Positions 37,181 through 45,764 of a stretch of DNA of 64,000 nt are shown here, one piece after another. Position 1 is the stretch's first letter, and each line of letters begins with the position of its first letter. The notes beneath the pieces are model-generated. The model saw only the letters and a program-made list of their open reading frames with translations, had not been told where the DNA came from and searched no databases. The stretch comes from Aureibacter tunicatorum (GTDB taxonomy: Bacteria > Bacteroidota > Bacteroidia > Cytophagales > Cyclobacteriaceae), in contig NZ_AP025305.1 in assembly GCF_036492635.1 (NCBI RefSeq), positions 3,596,001 through 3,660,000 of the forward strand. Reading direction: 5' to 3'. The translations under genes were made by a program, and so were the position numbers.

Positions 37181-37505
37181 ACAGGCATAATATTTTAAAC
37201 ACCAATTATTTTAATGAGCTCAAAATCCTCAGCAACATCAAAATTAAATGTAAATTTTCTCATTAAAAATAAGTTTTAAATAATTTTTAATATTAATAAT
37301 AGAGATAAATAAATAACATTTTACATAAATTAAAACAAATTATAATTAACTATAAATATCATTAACATATATATAAGTTATTTTTTATGACAAAAATAAT
37401 TAATAATATAATTCAAAAACTTAATTACTTAAAATTTGATTATTTTGCTTTATAATATTTACAATGTACTTTCGATAATTAAATCACAAAAACACCCTTT
37501 CATTT
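37181..37505. other. 325-bp very AT-rich gap
   Basis: Long runs of A/T only (for example TAAATAATTTTTAATATTA) with almost no G or C, more extreme than other gaps in the window. It must hold the promoter for the lipoprotein at 37506. No ORF. Such composition marks either nucleoid-protein silencing or the edge of an acquired segment. Confidence 0.5.
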
Positions 37506-39389
37506 ATGAAAAAAACAAATTTATTATCATTAGTCATTTTATTAAGTACTCTCTTCATCTTTTCATGTAAAGATGAAATTGAAACAATTTCAAATGAAAC
37601 GAAAATTGCAAATAACTCTTCCAACGCTTCTTCAGATTTAGCGTCTTTTACTGGCCATGATTTAGAAGCACAATTATTAACTAATTTTGGAGGTCCTGCA
37701 GGGTCAACTAGAAGCGCTAACACCAACAGTTCAAACACAAACTTCTCAATAGATCTTAATAATCCACCTAGAAATATAAAAATAGCAGGTGGATATACTA
37801 ATAATAACTTCCTATACCCCTGGGAACCAGGCGTCTATTCAACCGTCCCTTATGCATCAGCGAATGACATAAAAAAAATTGATGGTTGGGAAGTACTATA
37901 TAATGGTTTCACCAACAATTTAACTGTAAACGTAGCAGCAATTGGCTTATATAATAAATATTTAGGAAAATTTAAGTTCTTTTATTTTCACACATCATCA
38001 TCCTCAGGGAATGATTTATTAGGAGCTTTAGGAGTGGATCAATCAGGAGGAAATCAATCCAAATTATTTCATCACCATGTTACAGCATTCTCAGCAACAG
38101 ACAATCAAGGACAAGTTTTAAAAAGTACTACATCAACTGCAACTACAAACAGTCTCTTTTCAAATACAGGGTTAAGCCGAAATCATTGGTATTGCTTTGA
38201 ATTTGATGTCACAGCTTATGATCCTGTAAATTATGAAAATAGATTCTTAACTTTTCAAATAGTACCCATTACAAGATCTCAACTAAAATTAAATGGATCA
38301 ATTACTGGTGATATTACAGGAACAATTACAGGATCGTCCAATTCTCCATTTCTCAGTACTGAAAGTTTAATCAATGTAGACAAAAGTACTCATCATACAC
38401 ATACAAAAACAGTAAATTCTGTTGTAAATGTTACACAAACAAATATCAACTCAATAATAAATGTAGTTAAAGAAAACTCTTCTAAATCTAAATCAAGCGT
38501 TAATGTCAAGAATCTTTATAACAGTTTAGTAGACAAAGGCCTCAAATCATTAGAAAATGGTCTATCAGGCTTTATTAATTCTGGCATATCCGGGGCTTTT
38601 TCTTCTATATCAGCCTCATTATTTGGCAGCAATACTACTGAAACAATAGATAAAGTTGAACTTCAAGCTAATCTTGAAATCGATTTAAATGGTGAAATTA
38701 CTACTGAAGGCGTTGGAAAAATCAGCGTTAACTATAAAATGCCTAAAGATCTTGGTATTTTTCATGTTAACAAACAACCCGTGGTTGTTGGAGGAGAAAG
38801 AATGATATTGAACCCAGGTATTACCTACTCTGATCGAGATCCATACAACCCCTCTCATTACATTTACACTCAATACTTTCGTATAGATGACATACAATAT
38901 ACGATAAACCCCCATGTAAAAGACAAAGCTACTGTCAATGTATCTTACGAACTTTTATACAATAAGAAAAATGTAAATTTAGATCTTTATCCAAATCAAC
39001 AAGATGGTTTTTCTCAATTCATATGGGGCAATATGACTTCAGGATTTAATGGAGCTAAGCCAGCTGCATTAGATACTCATAGAGAAATATGGAAGACTAA
39101 CTATATCGCATTTAATAATTTCTATATTACCCCTCAAGAGTTTGAAAAAGCCTACCGAGAGTATAGTACTAGTAATAAAAACTTTATAATAGGCGAGCCT
39201 GTAAATAATTTATCCGTTGCAGTTAAAGTTGAAGTTATTCCTAACGATGGCTCTAAAACATATATGATACAAAAAGTTTTCAAGCCATTAGTAAAAGAGA
39301 ACAACACGTACAACCCATTCCCGCGTGAGTTTGACGAAATATTCGACAAATACGGCAATAATCCTAAAGGTGGAAAAAATCCAAGATAG
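37506..39389 (+). CDS. Large lipoprotein with Gly-rich hydrophobic helix
   Basis: 627 residues. Signal peptide and lipobox IFSC|KDE (Cys21). A Ser/Asn-rich linker (30-80), a beta-rich domain 80-280 (DGWEVLYNGFTNNLTVNVAA, HHHVTAFSATDN), a His/Thr motif KSTHHTHTKTV near 295, and an amphipathic Gly-spaced stretch GLSGFINSGISGAFSSISAS (352-371). The rest is a second beta domain with LEIDLNGEITTEGVGKISVN. The Gly-spaced helix could insert in membranes; a pore-former or adhesin is possible but unproven. No family recognised. Confidence 0.8.
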   Translation: MKKTNLLSLVILLSTLFIFSCKDEIETISNETKIANNSSNASSDLASFTGHDLEAQLLTNFGGPAGSTRSANTNSSNTNFSIDLNNPPRNIKIAGGYTNNNFLYPWEPGVYSTVPYASANDIKKIDGWEVLYNGFTNNLTVNVAAIGLYNKYLGKFKFFYFHTSSSSGNDLLGALGVDQSGGNQSKLFHHHVTAFSATDNQGQVLKSTTSTATTNSLFSNTGLSRNHWYCFEFDVTAYDPVNYENRFLTFQIVPITRSQLKLNGSITGDITGTITGSSNSPFLSTESLINVDKSTHHTHTKTVNSVVNVTQTNINSIINVVKENSSKSKSSVNVKNLYNSLVDKGLKSLENGLSGFINSGISGAFSSISASLFGSNTTETIDKVELQANLEIDLNGEITTEGVGKISVNYKMPKDLGIFHVNKQPVVVGGERMILNPGITYSDRDPYNPSHYIYTQYFRIDDIQYTINPHVKDKATVNVSYELLYNKKNVNLDLYPNQQDGFSQFIWGNMTSGFNGAKPAALDTHREIWKTNYIAFNNFYITPQEFEKAYREYSTSNKNFIIGEPVNNLSVAVKVEVIPNDGSKTYMIQKVFKPLVKENNTYNPFPREFDEIFDKYGNNPKGGKNPR

Positions 39390-39405
39390 TTTGTAATTGT
39401 ATTAT

Positions 39406-39434
39406 AGAGATTGCCTGTTCAATAGGCAGTCTCT
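39406..39434. terminator. Hairpin between convergent genes
   Basis: AGAGATTGCCT (39406-39416) pairs with AGGCAGTCTCT (39424-39434) over 11 positions with one G-U and a 7-base loop. It lies 17 bases past the lipoprotein stop and 61 bases from the stop of the opposing gene, so it may serve both. Confidence 0.7.
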
Positions 39435-39494
39435 TGCTCCAAAAACCCACATAGTACAATCTAAAATTAACATTACCCCTCTATCTCTATTTTA

Positions 39495-40232
39495 TCAACA
39501 CAAGCCTTCAGCGATAAATACTGGCTCGCCATATGCTCCTTGTTTTCGTTGAATAGATAGTTTGACAATTTCAGTGTTAACTTTTTCAATATTTATCTTC
39601 TTTTCAATTACTGGGAATAAACTTTCTGAATATAACAGTCCATAGTTGTTTTCCGCGGCGATCGATATCATTCGCACCAATGTTTCAAACTGACTTTTAT
39701 ATTGACTATCACCTTTTAATGTTAATACTCCTTTAGCTAGATCCCTAACCTCCGTTTCTGATATCCATCCTCTTATGCCTATTCCGCCTTGATTCCAAAT
39801 CAAAGCCCCTAAATCTAATTTATCCAGGACTCTCATAAGTTTTGAATCTTCAACTTCAACAATGGAATCAATGGAATATGATCTTCCTAAATTTGCATAA
39901 TACAACACACAGTTTCTTACCAAAACTCTCTCAAATAAAACAATTAAATCTTCAAAACACCATCCTTGATTATTTTCCACAAGAGTTTCTTGTTCTCCTA
40001 CCATTATTTGCGAAGAAATCTCAAAAAAATGTTCTTCATGCTTTTTAAATACATCTTGCAAATTAAGGGATTCAGGCCAGCTCATTTCTAATAGCTTATT
40101 GCAATAAGCATCATTGTAATACTTGATTTCGTCTTTTATAAGCGGATGTCTGCTTCCTTCTATAAATGCGGGAATAATTTCATTGCTAAACTTTTGAAAA
40201 TCAATTATAAGCAATTCCGGAAATGCACTCAT
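39495..40232 (-). CDS. Cytosolic protein of unknown function, partner of DUF7079-like gene
   Basis: 245 residues, soluble, no signal peptide. Segments: FPELLIIDFQKFSNEIIPAF, CFEDLIVLFERVLVRNCVLY, LGALIWNQGGIGIRGWISET (Gly-rich loop), LVRMISIAAENNYGLLYSES. It starts 2 bases after the stop of the DUF7079-like gene, so they are coupled. The size, acidity and neighbours suit an immunity protein from a toxin locus, but I do not recognise the family. Confidence 0.72.
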   Translation of the reverse strand: MSAFPELLIIDFQKFSNEIIPAFIEGSRHPLIKDEIKYYNDAYCNKLLEMSWPESLNLQDVFKKHEEHFFEISSQIMVGEQETLVENNQGWCFEDLIVLFERVLVRNCVLYYANLGRSYSIDSIVEVEDSKLMRVLDKLDLGALIWNQGGIGIRGWISETEVRDLAKGVLTLKGDSQYKSQFETLVRMISIAAENNYGLLYSESLFPVIEKKINIEKVNTEIVKLSIQRKQGAYGEPVFIAEGLC

Positions 40233-40234
40233 AT

Positions 40235-40624
40235 CTATTTATTTGCGACCTCATCCTTCAATTCATTGTACTTACGAGCAAATGTCACCCATTGTATGCT
40301 TTGAGTCCATTTATATGCGAAATAAGTCAATTCGGTTTGAGCTTTTTCAAAATTGCTTTTATTGTTCAAAAAATCCAAAATACTGGCAAACAACGAATTT
40401 TCCTCAAAAAAGTCAGGTTCACAAGCTTCACGATTTAAATAACTATGAAGAACGGGAAACACTTCATATTTATTAATGCTCTCTATCTCCTCAAAGGAAA
40501 AAGGGCTTTTGATCATTGCCTCAACCAATTCCTTATAATTTATTTCTTCTCGCTTATTATACAAATATAATTTTGACAACAAAATCCAAATCGGTTTGCG
40601 TTCTTCTATGTCTATGTTTTCCAT
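40235..40624 (-). CDS. DUF7079-like protein
   Basis: 129 residues from the ATG at 40624 (a TTG at 40627 precedes it). ERKPIWILLSKLYLYNKREE, INYKELVEAMIKSPFSFEEI and NKYEVFPVLHSYLNREACEP follow the DUF7079 pattern (W-x-x-L-S-x-L-F/Y, E-x-I, E-V-x-P-V-L). The family is acidic, helical and frequently seen near polymorphic-toxin and SMI1-like genes. Immunity is a guess. Followed immediately by the 245-residue protein. Confidence 0.72.
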   Translation of the reverse strand: MENIDIEERKPIWILLSKLYLYNKREEINYKELVEAMIKSPFSFEEIESINKYEVFPVLHSYLNREACEPDFFEENSLFASILDFLNNKSNFEKAQTELTYFAYKWTQSIQWVTFARKYNELKDEVANK

Positions 40625-40731
40625 CAAAATTCTTGATTTACTTGTTACTATCTCGAGGTTATTGAAAGAAGCCCCCCTTTACGCTCCGCTTCATATTATT
40701 TGATTAAAACCTCTACCTTAAGTTCTTTTAA

Positions 40732-41133
40732 TTACTTTTCGACTAATTCAATAATATTATTCAACACAAGTACTTCACGACCATTTTGCGGTTCGATATA
40801 AGCAAAACCGACATAATACAGTTGGTTGCAAGAAGCGCAACTTGAAAGCTTACAAAACATCCCCAAACCTCCTATCCTTTCCAACTCACTAACGCTAAAT
40901 TCGCTTGAAAACTCGGAAGTAAATACCATATCTGAATTCGTTGGTCCATAATTAATTATCAATGTCCCTGATTCACAGTTCGAACATTTATGGGTAAATG
41001 GTTGGTACTGGTCTGAATGTGTACTAGCCCAATAACTTCGATCGAATATATCTTGGTTCGAAAAACAAACGCTCTTAAAATTGTACTTACTAATTAAATC
41101 ATTAAAATTAACTTGATTTTCAAGATCTTCCAT
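40732..41133 (-). CDS. Small zinc-ribbon-like protein
   Basis: 133 residues from ATG 41133; an in-frame TTG at 41151 is less likely. Two Cys pairs, HKCSNCESGTLIINYGP and CKLSSCASCNQLYYVGF, are spaced like a zinc ribbon, with acidic flanks (MVFTSEFSSEFSVSELERI). Probably a metal-stabilised cytosolic protein of the kind found beside toxin or immunity genes; no family recognised. Same direction as the DUF7079-like pair, 107 bases upstream. Confidence 0.68.
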   Translation of the reverse strand: MEDLENQVNFNDLISKYNFKSVCFSNQDIFDRSYWASTHSDQYQPFTHKCSNCESGTLIINYGPTNSDMVFTSEFSSEFSVSELERIGGLGMFCKLSSCASCNQLYYVGFAYIEPQNGREVLVLNNIIELVEK

Positions 41134-41494
41134 AGGTTTTAATGTTATCAACTCTTGTTCTAATATAAAAATACGTGCGACTTATAATTAATTCTTCAAT
41201 AGGTTCTTAAAATGCTATTGCATATCAAATTAAAAATAACAAAACGGTACAATTACTACTTGCAACCCCATTTTCAATAGACTTTAATTTACTATAAAAA
41301 ATTCATCTAATACTACTAAATATAACAGATACATCCACATTTCAAAAATCAAATATTTAAACAAAGGGCAAATAAAGCAAATCAACATATTGATTTTATA
41401 ATCACAACAATTCGGAAGCTCTTTCTTGGTTTCAACAACTGTAAAGCTCAATATATTTAGTATCTTATCACTAAGAAATAAAGCTTGTATTTTA
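41134..41494. other. 361-bp divergent gap
   Basis: AT-rich spacer between the zinc-ribbon gene and the DUF6334-like gene. A 7-bp hairpin (AAATCAA 41379-41385, TTGATTT 41390-41396) sits about 100 bases before 41495. Otherwise nothing. Confidence 0.4.
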
Positions 41495-41932
41495 ATGATG
41501 AATTGGGAAGATATTATTTATAAGAGGGTAAAAGCAGTAAAAGTTATTGCTTTGGATTATGATGAAGCTTCCAAGCCCATGATCATCGAGATAATTTTTG
41601 AGATGGAAACAGGCAAGCTCCTGTCGCTAAAAGCCGAGCCTAATTATGACGAAATTATTATTAATATTTTAAGTTCAAACCCACCTGCAAAGCATCCTTA
41701 CGCCAAGGTCTTTGATTTTATTAATAGCAATGAAAATTCTATTTTCTCACATTGCATTAACAAATCTTTTTGTTGGTTGTGGATGTCACGAAATAACCAG
41801 AATTATGAAGATGTTTTTGAATGTGAATTGCATGGAGAATTCGATAGGTTAAGCCTAAGGTTTCTTGTAGAAGGATCAGAATTTAAAATCGGAAAAATCG
41901 AAAACATGGAAATCGACTTTAAAGCAAATTAA
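41495..41932 (+). CDS. DUF6334-like small protein
   Basis: 145 residues from ATG 41495 (41498 is an equal choice; the TTG at 41426 is too early). IIYKRVKAVKVIALDYDEAS, MIIEIIFEMETGKLLSLKAE and NYDEIIINI match the DUF6334 opening, an acidic alpha/beta fold; then FCWLWMSRNNQNYEDVFECE and LSLRFLVEGSEFKIGKIE. DUF6334 is common among orphan immunity-like genes. Co-transcribed with the membrane gene 9 bases downstream. Confidence 0.68.
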   Translation: MMNWEDIIYKRVKAVKVIALDYDEASKPMIIEIIFEMETGKLLSLKAEPNYDEIIINILSSNPPAKHPYAKVFDFINSNENSIFSHCINKSFCWLWMSRNNQNYEDVFECELHGEFDRLSLRFLVEGSEFKIGKIENMEIDFKAN

Positions 41933-41941
41933 AAGAAGAAC

Positions 41942-42433
41942 ATGAATCGTATTGAACTTAATCAAAACAAATGGGCGATTCTAATCGTGTTTTGGATCGT
42001 ATTGGGATATGTTTTTTCGATTGACTTCTCTCAAAATGTTGGTTGCATTAGCTATATCACTCCTGATCTTGAGATTTACAGAGCTTCATTTGCTTTAATC
42101 AGTTTCTCACTAATTGGCTCAACATTTTTCGTTCATTCCAAGCATTATAGAATAGGAATATTTGCAATCGAATTCATACTCTATCTTACCATCTTATTCA
42201 TTTTGAAAGGAGGATATATGGTAGGCTTTGGAGGAGCTCCTGATGAAGCTGTTTATCTGTATGATTGGATTGCAGTGACTCTTAGGTTTTACAATCTGAG
42301 CCTATTTATCTCAAACAGGCAAACTCCTAAAGTCAAATGGCTTCTTATTGCCCTGCCAATTATCTTGAGCTTAGCGCTGATGCAGATCAAAGCCAAATTT
42401 TTAGCCATGCCAATTTATTTCTTGAACTTATAA
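41942..42433 (+). CDS. Four-TM membrane protein of unknown function
   Basis: 163 residues. Helices at KWAILIVFWIVLGYVFSI, ASFALISFSLIGSTFFVH, IGIFAIEFILYLTILFIL and WLLIALPIILSLALMQI, with a loop GGYMVGFGGAPDEAVYLYDW. It starts 9 bases after the DUF6334-like stop, so likely the same operon. I do not recognise the family. Confidence 0.72.
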   Translation: MNRIELNQNKWAILIVFWIVLGYVFSIDFSQNVGCISYITPDLEIYRASFALISFSLIGSTFFVHSKHYRIGIFAIEFILYLTILFILKGGYMVGFGGAPDEAVYLYDWIAVTLRFYNLSLFISNRQTPKVKWLLIALPIILSLALMQIKAKFLAMPIYFLNL

Positions 42434-42587
42434 TTCATGTTCAGCAAGCGTTTATGGATGGTACTTCCCTGATGTGTACAATACTAATGCGGGGCCTAAA
42501 ATTTCCTCCAATGGAAGAACAAAAACCGGCACTCCGTATCACTACCAGTATTTCATCAAGTCCATCAACAATATCCGAAAAATATAA
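42426..42587 (+). pseudogene. C-terminal coding fragment
   Basis: A 53-codon open stretch without a start, beginning TYNSCSASVYGWYFPDVYNT and ending NGRTKTGTPYHYQYFIKSIN and NIRKI at TAA 42585-42587. The composition (Gly, Tyr, Trp, polar) looks like protein. It overlaps the end of the previous gene by 8 bases in another frame. I read it as the 3' end of a deleted gene; length is short, so chance is possible. Confidence 0.35.
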
Positions 42588-42792
42588 GAACCTCCTCTTA
42601 AATTTAGCTATTACAACCTCAGAAGCGCGAATACCTTTTTCGTGCTTTTCTCTTTCCTTCTCAACTGTTTAATTAAGCTTTGATGAATGTTATAGTTGTA
42701 AGCACATGTAATAATTATCTTTCTGTAGATGAAAATAAATCCTTAAATTCGATTATATGAACTAAGTATGTTAATATTAACCACATTATAAA
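42434..42792. other. 359-bp gap with a gene remnant
   Basis: Contains the fragment at 42426-42587. The remaining 200 bases before 42793 show no coding-like ORF or hairpin. Confidence 0.4.
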
Positions 42793-43263
42793 ATGATCAA
42801 ACCCAAATTGATATTAGATCTTGATGGCGTGTTAATCACGACGGCAACTTGGAAAGCGGATGAAATTGACTCTGATGGTTATTCAAAATTTAATACAACT
42901 TGCGTTTCAAACCTTAATCGACTCTTAAAAACCAAAAAGTTCGACATTGTTTTAAGTTCAACTCGAAGAACAGTCAAAAGCTTGGATGACTTCAATGAAA
43001 TTTTCATGTTCAGGCAAATCAACAGTCCTATTACAGAGTTTTTGCCAAACTATAAGAACTGTAGAAATCGAAAAGAGGAAATAGAGTGCTATATCCAAGA
43101 AGTAGATATAAAAGATTTTTTAATCATTGATGATGACAAATCTTTAAACGATGCAAATCAATTTATCAAAGATCGATTGATTCAAACTGAACTATTGAAA
43201 GGTTTTAATACAGATAAATTAAAAGAAGCTATCAACGTAATCAGTAACTGCTTTTCAGAATAG
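42793..43263 (+). CDS. HAD-like domain protein
   Basis: 156 residues. Motif I LILDLDGVLITT with Asp9 and Asp11, motif II-like IVLSSTRRTVKSL, and motif IV-like DFLIIDDDKSLNDA. This is the small HAD_2/swivel group (PF18143) common in Bacteroidota, with no cap domain. Likely a phosphatase on a small substrate or a regulatory HAD; substrate unknown. Convergent with the AraC gene. Confidence 0.87.
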   Translation: MIKPKLILDLDGVLITTATWKADEIDSDGYSKFNTTCVSNLNRLLKTKKFDIVLSSTRRTVKSLDDFNEIFMFRQINSPITEFLPNYKNCRNRKEEIECYIQEVDIKDFLIIDDDKSLNDANQFIKDRLIQTELLKGFNTDKLKEAINVISNCFSE

Positions 43264-43278
43264 CTTTTATATAACTAC

Positions 43279-44181
43279 TCAATGAGCTCCCAAACTCGCT
43301 TTTCTGAACTTATTAGGTGACATGCCTGCATTCTTTTTGAAGAAGTTGATAAAATTCGAGCGATCTTCAAACCCAACAATCTCAGCTATTTCATCCACGT
43401 TTTTTTCACTAAAATTCAACAGCGACTTCGCCTCGCGAAGCTTGTATTCTGTGATGATTTTTTTCGCGGGTTTTCCCGTAGTCGCTTTCACGCATTCGGA
43501 CAAATACACAGAGCTGACATTTAGCTGATCAGCATACTCTCTCACCAGTGATTTTTTCTCCGCTTGCTTAAGCAGATTCTCAAATTTGTAAGTAAGTTCT
43601 TCCGCTCGGGAATGCGAAGCAATGACTAACTCATCAGACAGCTGTTTGAACTCAAGCAACAAAATGTGGAGGTAAGACTTTATAATTTCCATATCCTCTT
43701 TCTTAGTATTCTTGAACTTGCTGTAGATCTTGTTCATAATCTCGAAGAAATAAGCAGATTGCTCTGGTGTAATAAAATACACAGGTGAAAAGTGCATGTT
43801 GAAATACGGGAAATGCTGAATGACGCTATAGATGGTGGAGGAAAATGGCAAAAAGTCAACCGTGAAAAATAAGATGAAACCTTCTTTTTCATCGCCTTCT
43901 CGCTCTCTATTGATTCGAATCGTCTGGCCCGGAGATAGAAATGTTAATAGATCTTTATCCGAATTCACGCTTGTCCCATCTATCGAAACATCCGTGGATG
44001 AATTCTTAACCAAAGTCACTTCAAAAAAATGCTCCGATCTTAAGTTTATCTGTTTTGGCAACTTATGCTTGTCTTCTCCATAATGGATTATATGGAAAAA
44101 ATCATTCTTTTGTTCCTTGTCAAGGTTTATCCTTTCCAATAAATTTTTGATCGAAGCAACTTGCTCAATATTTTCTTCCAT
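43279..44181 (-). CDS. AraC-family transcriptional regulator
   Basis: 300 residues from ATG 44181; a TTG at 44187 is in frame but poorer. C-terminal two-HTH domain: LVREYADQLNVSSVYLSECV, GKPAKKIITEYKLREAKSLL, NVDEIAEIVGFEDRSNFINF and the signature FFKKNAGMSPNKFR. The N-terminal 190 residues are a cupin-like sensor. It is divergent from the operon at 44297-45650 across 115 bases and is its likely regulator. Confidence 0.92.
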   Translation of the reverse strand: MEENIEQVASIKNLLERINLDKEQKNDFFHIIHYGEDKHKLPKQINLRSEHFFEVTLVKNSSTDVSIDGTSVNSDKDLLTFLSPGQTIRINREREGDEKEGFILFFTVDFLPFSSTIYSVIQHFPYFNMHFSPVYFITPEQSAYFFEIMNKIYSKFKNTKKEDMEIIKSYLHILLLEFKQLSDELVIASHSRAEELTYKFENLLKQAEKKSLVREYADQLNVSSVYLSECVKATTGKPAKKIITEYKLREAKSLLNFSEKNVDEIAEIVGFEDRSNFINFFKKNAGMSPNKFRKASLGAH

Positions 44182-44250
44182 TTTCAAATTTACCTAGATT
44201 TTCACACTTTACACCCATTTAAGCACACCTAAATTCATATCGCAAGTCTC

Positions 44251-44258
44251 TAGCTTTG
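44251..44258 (+). promoter_or_regulatory. -7 box TAGCTTTG before the 44297 operon
   Basis: TAGCTTTG fits TAnnTTTG, 39 bases before the ATG at 44297. A -33 element is not clear, as expected if the divergent AraC protein activates the promoter. Confidence 0.45.
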
Positions 44259-44296
44259 TACTATCAAAAGTTTAGAAACCTAATTATCATCAAGTT

Positions 44297-44989
44297 ATGA
44301 AAAGAATCATCATACTGTTTTTTACTTGCTTAAGCATAATAAGTTATGCTCAAGATCACAGTCAAACTGAAGAATATGGAAGCTATGAAGCTCCAATACC
44401 TATCGAACTGATGGTTGGCAATAAATGGCTAATGTTTCAGAATATTATTTCCAAAAACTTTGGCAAAAATGACCAATTCAACTATTTCAACCTAGTCAAC
44501 TATGAAGTGAATCACAAAAGAAACGACAATGAAGGCAGTCATGGAGCAAATCAGGAGGCCTCATATATTGTTCAATCCATATTTTCCTATAATCTAACAC
44601 AACATTTTTCTTTGGGTGCCGGAGCGAATTTAAAAGCTTTCGGAGGATTCAATCCTATCATCGCGGGACAATACACGCATTTTTCCCGCAATTTTGGCTT
44701 AGTGCTTCAGCCTTCCTTTGAATTTGGCGAAACAAGGATCGCAGAACTATTCGCGCTATTGGAATGGTATCCGGACATACAAAAAAGCTGGCAACCTTAC
44801 TTCAGCATTCAAGGCGCTTCAAACTTGGCAACTGCTACCAGAGAGCATGAGTTTTCATACATGAATTCGCGTTTGGGTATCCAGTATAAGAACATAAGGC
44901 TTGGAGCCGCAATCAATAGCCGATTCATTGGTGAAAACTTCATGGATGAATGGAACACAGGCGCATTTTTTTCCATTTTAATCCACTAA
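44297..44989 (+). CDS. Outer-membrane barrel-like protein
   Basis: 230 residues. Signal peptide MKRIIILFFTCLSIISYA|QDH. Alternating amphipathic strands (FSLGAGANLKAFGGFNPIIA, FGLVLQPSFEFGETRIAELF, SRLGIQYKNIRLGAAINSRF) and a C-terminal strand ending FFSILIH suggest a small barrel of about 10 strands. First gene of a three-gene operon with two membrane proteins; the role is unknown. Confidence 0.82.
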   Translation: MKRIIILFFTCLSIISYAQDHSQTEEYGSYEAPIPIELMVGNKWLMFQNIISKNFGKNDQFNYFNLVNYEVNHKRNDNEGSHGANQEASYIVQSIFSYNLTQHFSLGAGANLKAFGGFNPIIAGQYTHFSRNFGLVLQPSFEFGETRIAELFALLEWYPDIQKSWQPYFSIQGASNLATATREHEFSYMNSRLGIQYKNIRLGAAINSRFIGENFMDEWNTGAFFSILIH

Positions 44990-44991
44990 CC

Positions 44992-45228
44992 ATGACTGTC
45001 AATAAAAGCATCTACGGAATCATATTCAGCTTGATTATCAGTTTCATCATGTTGTTTTTCATGTCATTCTTCATGATTGCGATAAACGTTGGATTTACTC
45101 CAAAATTTATAAACGCTTGGCTAGGAAGCACAGCATTAGGTTTAGCCATAGGATTCCCAATAGCAAGCTTCTTTGTGCCCTTGACTCAGAAAATTTTAGA
45201 AAAATATATAACCATCAAAAAGAATTAG
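44992..45228 (+). CDS. DUF2798 membrane protein
   Basis: 78 residues from ATG 44992, 2 bases after the previous stop. Two helices, IYGIIFSLIISFIMLFFMSF and AWLGSTALGLAIGFPIASFF, joined by a short polar turn, ending VPLTQKILEKYI. This matches DUF2798, a small inner-membrane family of unknown role. An earlier ATG at 44950 would overlap the upstream gene and lacks support. Confidence 0.87.
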   Translation: MTVNKSIYGIIFSLIISFIMLFFMSFFMIAINVGFTPKFINAWLGSTALGLAIGFPIASFFVPLTQKILEKYITIKKN

Positions 45229-45230
45229 TT

Positions 45231-45650
45231 ATGCGAGACATCATGTTAATCGTTCACTTTATTGGACTAGCCATGTTCTTAGGAACAGGGTTCGCCTTTA
45301 TGATATTGGAAATCGCCAATGCCAAACTCGAAAAATCCGACCTTTTAAAATTCAGTATTAGAATATTGCCTTTGAGCAGAATTGGACATATCGGCTTGTT
45401 CTTGCTGATTCTTTCCGGCGGATATTTGATGACTCCTTACTGGCAAGCGCTGGGCAGTATTCTGTATTTAAAAATCAAGCTTGGACTGGTTATTCTACTA
45501 GCCGTAGTGATTTCCATCATCGCTATTTACTCAAAAAAAGCAAAAACTGACAATGCGGAAAAATACCTCGCTAAAATAGAGCCTTATAGCAAAGCGGCAT
45601 TTGTTCTGGGATTTGCGATCATCATACTGGCAGTGCTGACTTTTCACTAA
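45231..45650 (+). CDS. CopD/DUF2269-like four-TM membrane protein
   Basis: 139 residues from ATG 45231, two bases after the DUF2798 stop. Helices: IMLIVHFIGLAMFLGTGFAF (His in the first helix), IGHIGLFLLILSGGYLM (His-containing), LKIKLGLVILLAVVISIIAI and AAFVLGFAIIILAVLTF. The conserved His near the membrane surface suggest haem or copper, as in CopD and DUF2269 proteins. Last gene of the AraC-linked operon. Confidence 0.83.
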   Translation: MRDIMLIVHFIGLAMFLGTGFAFMILEIANAKLEKSDLLKFSIRILPLSRIGHIGLFLLILSGGYLMTPYWQALGSILYLKIKLGLVILLAVVISIIAIYSKKAKTDNAEKYLAKIEPYSKAAFVLGFAIIILAVLTFH

Positions 45651-45659
45651 GATTATAAT

Positions 45660-45701
45660 TGAAATGATTTGGAGGACTTTTTAGCATAGCAAATCATTTC
45701 A
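45660..45701 (+). terminator. Hairpin terminator ending the 44297 operon
   Basis: TGAAATGATTTG (45660-45671) pairs perfectly with CAAATCATTTCA (45690-45701) over 12 bp with an 18-base loop, 9 bases past the stop. Confidence 0.7.
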
Positions 45702-45764
45702 TTCAATTTTTATGATTGCTTCATCGTAACTTAGCGTAACTAGATCACTAAAAACTAAATTCGA

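Noticed and set aside
42337-42672. 111-codon plus-strand ORF
   Set aside because: Begins inside the four-TM gene and has no protein-like pattern; another frame at 42426-42587 looks more like coding sequence.
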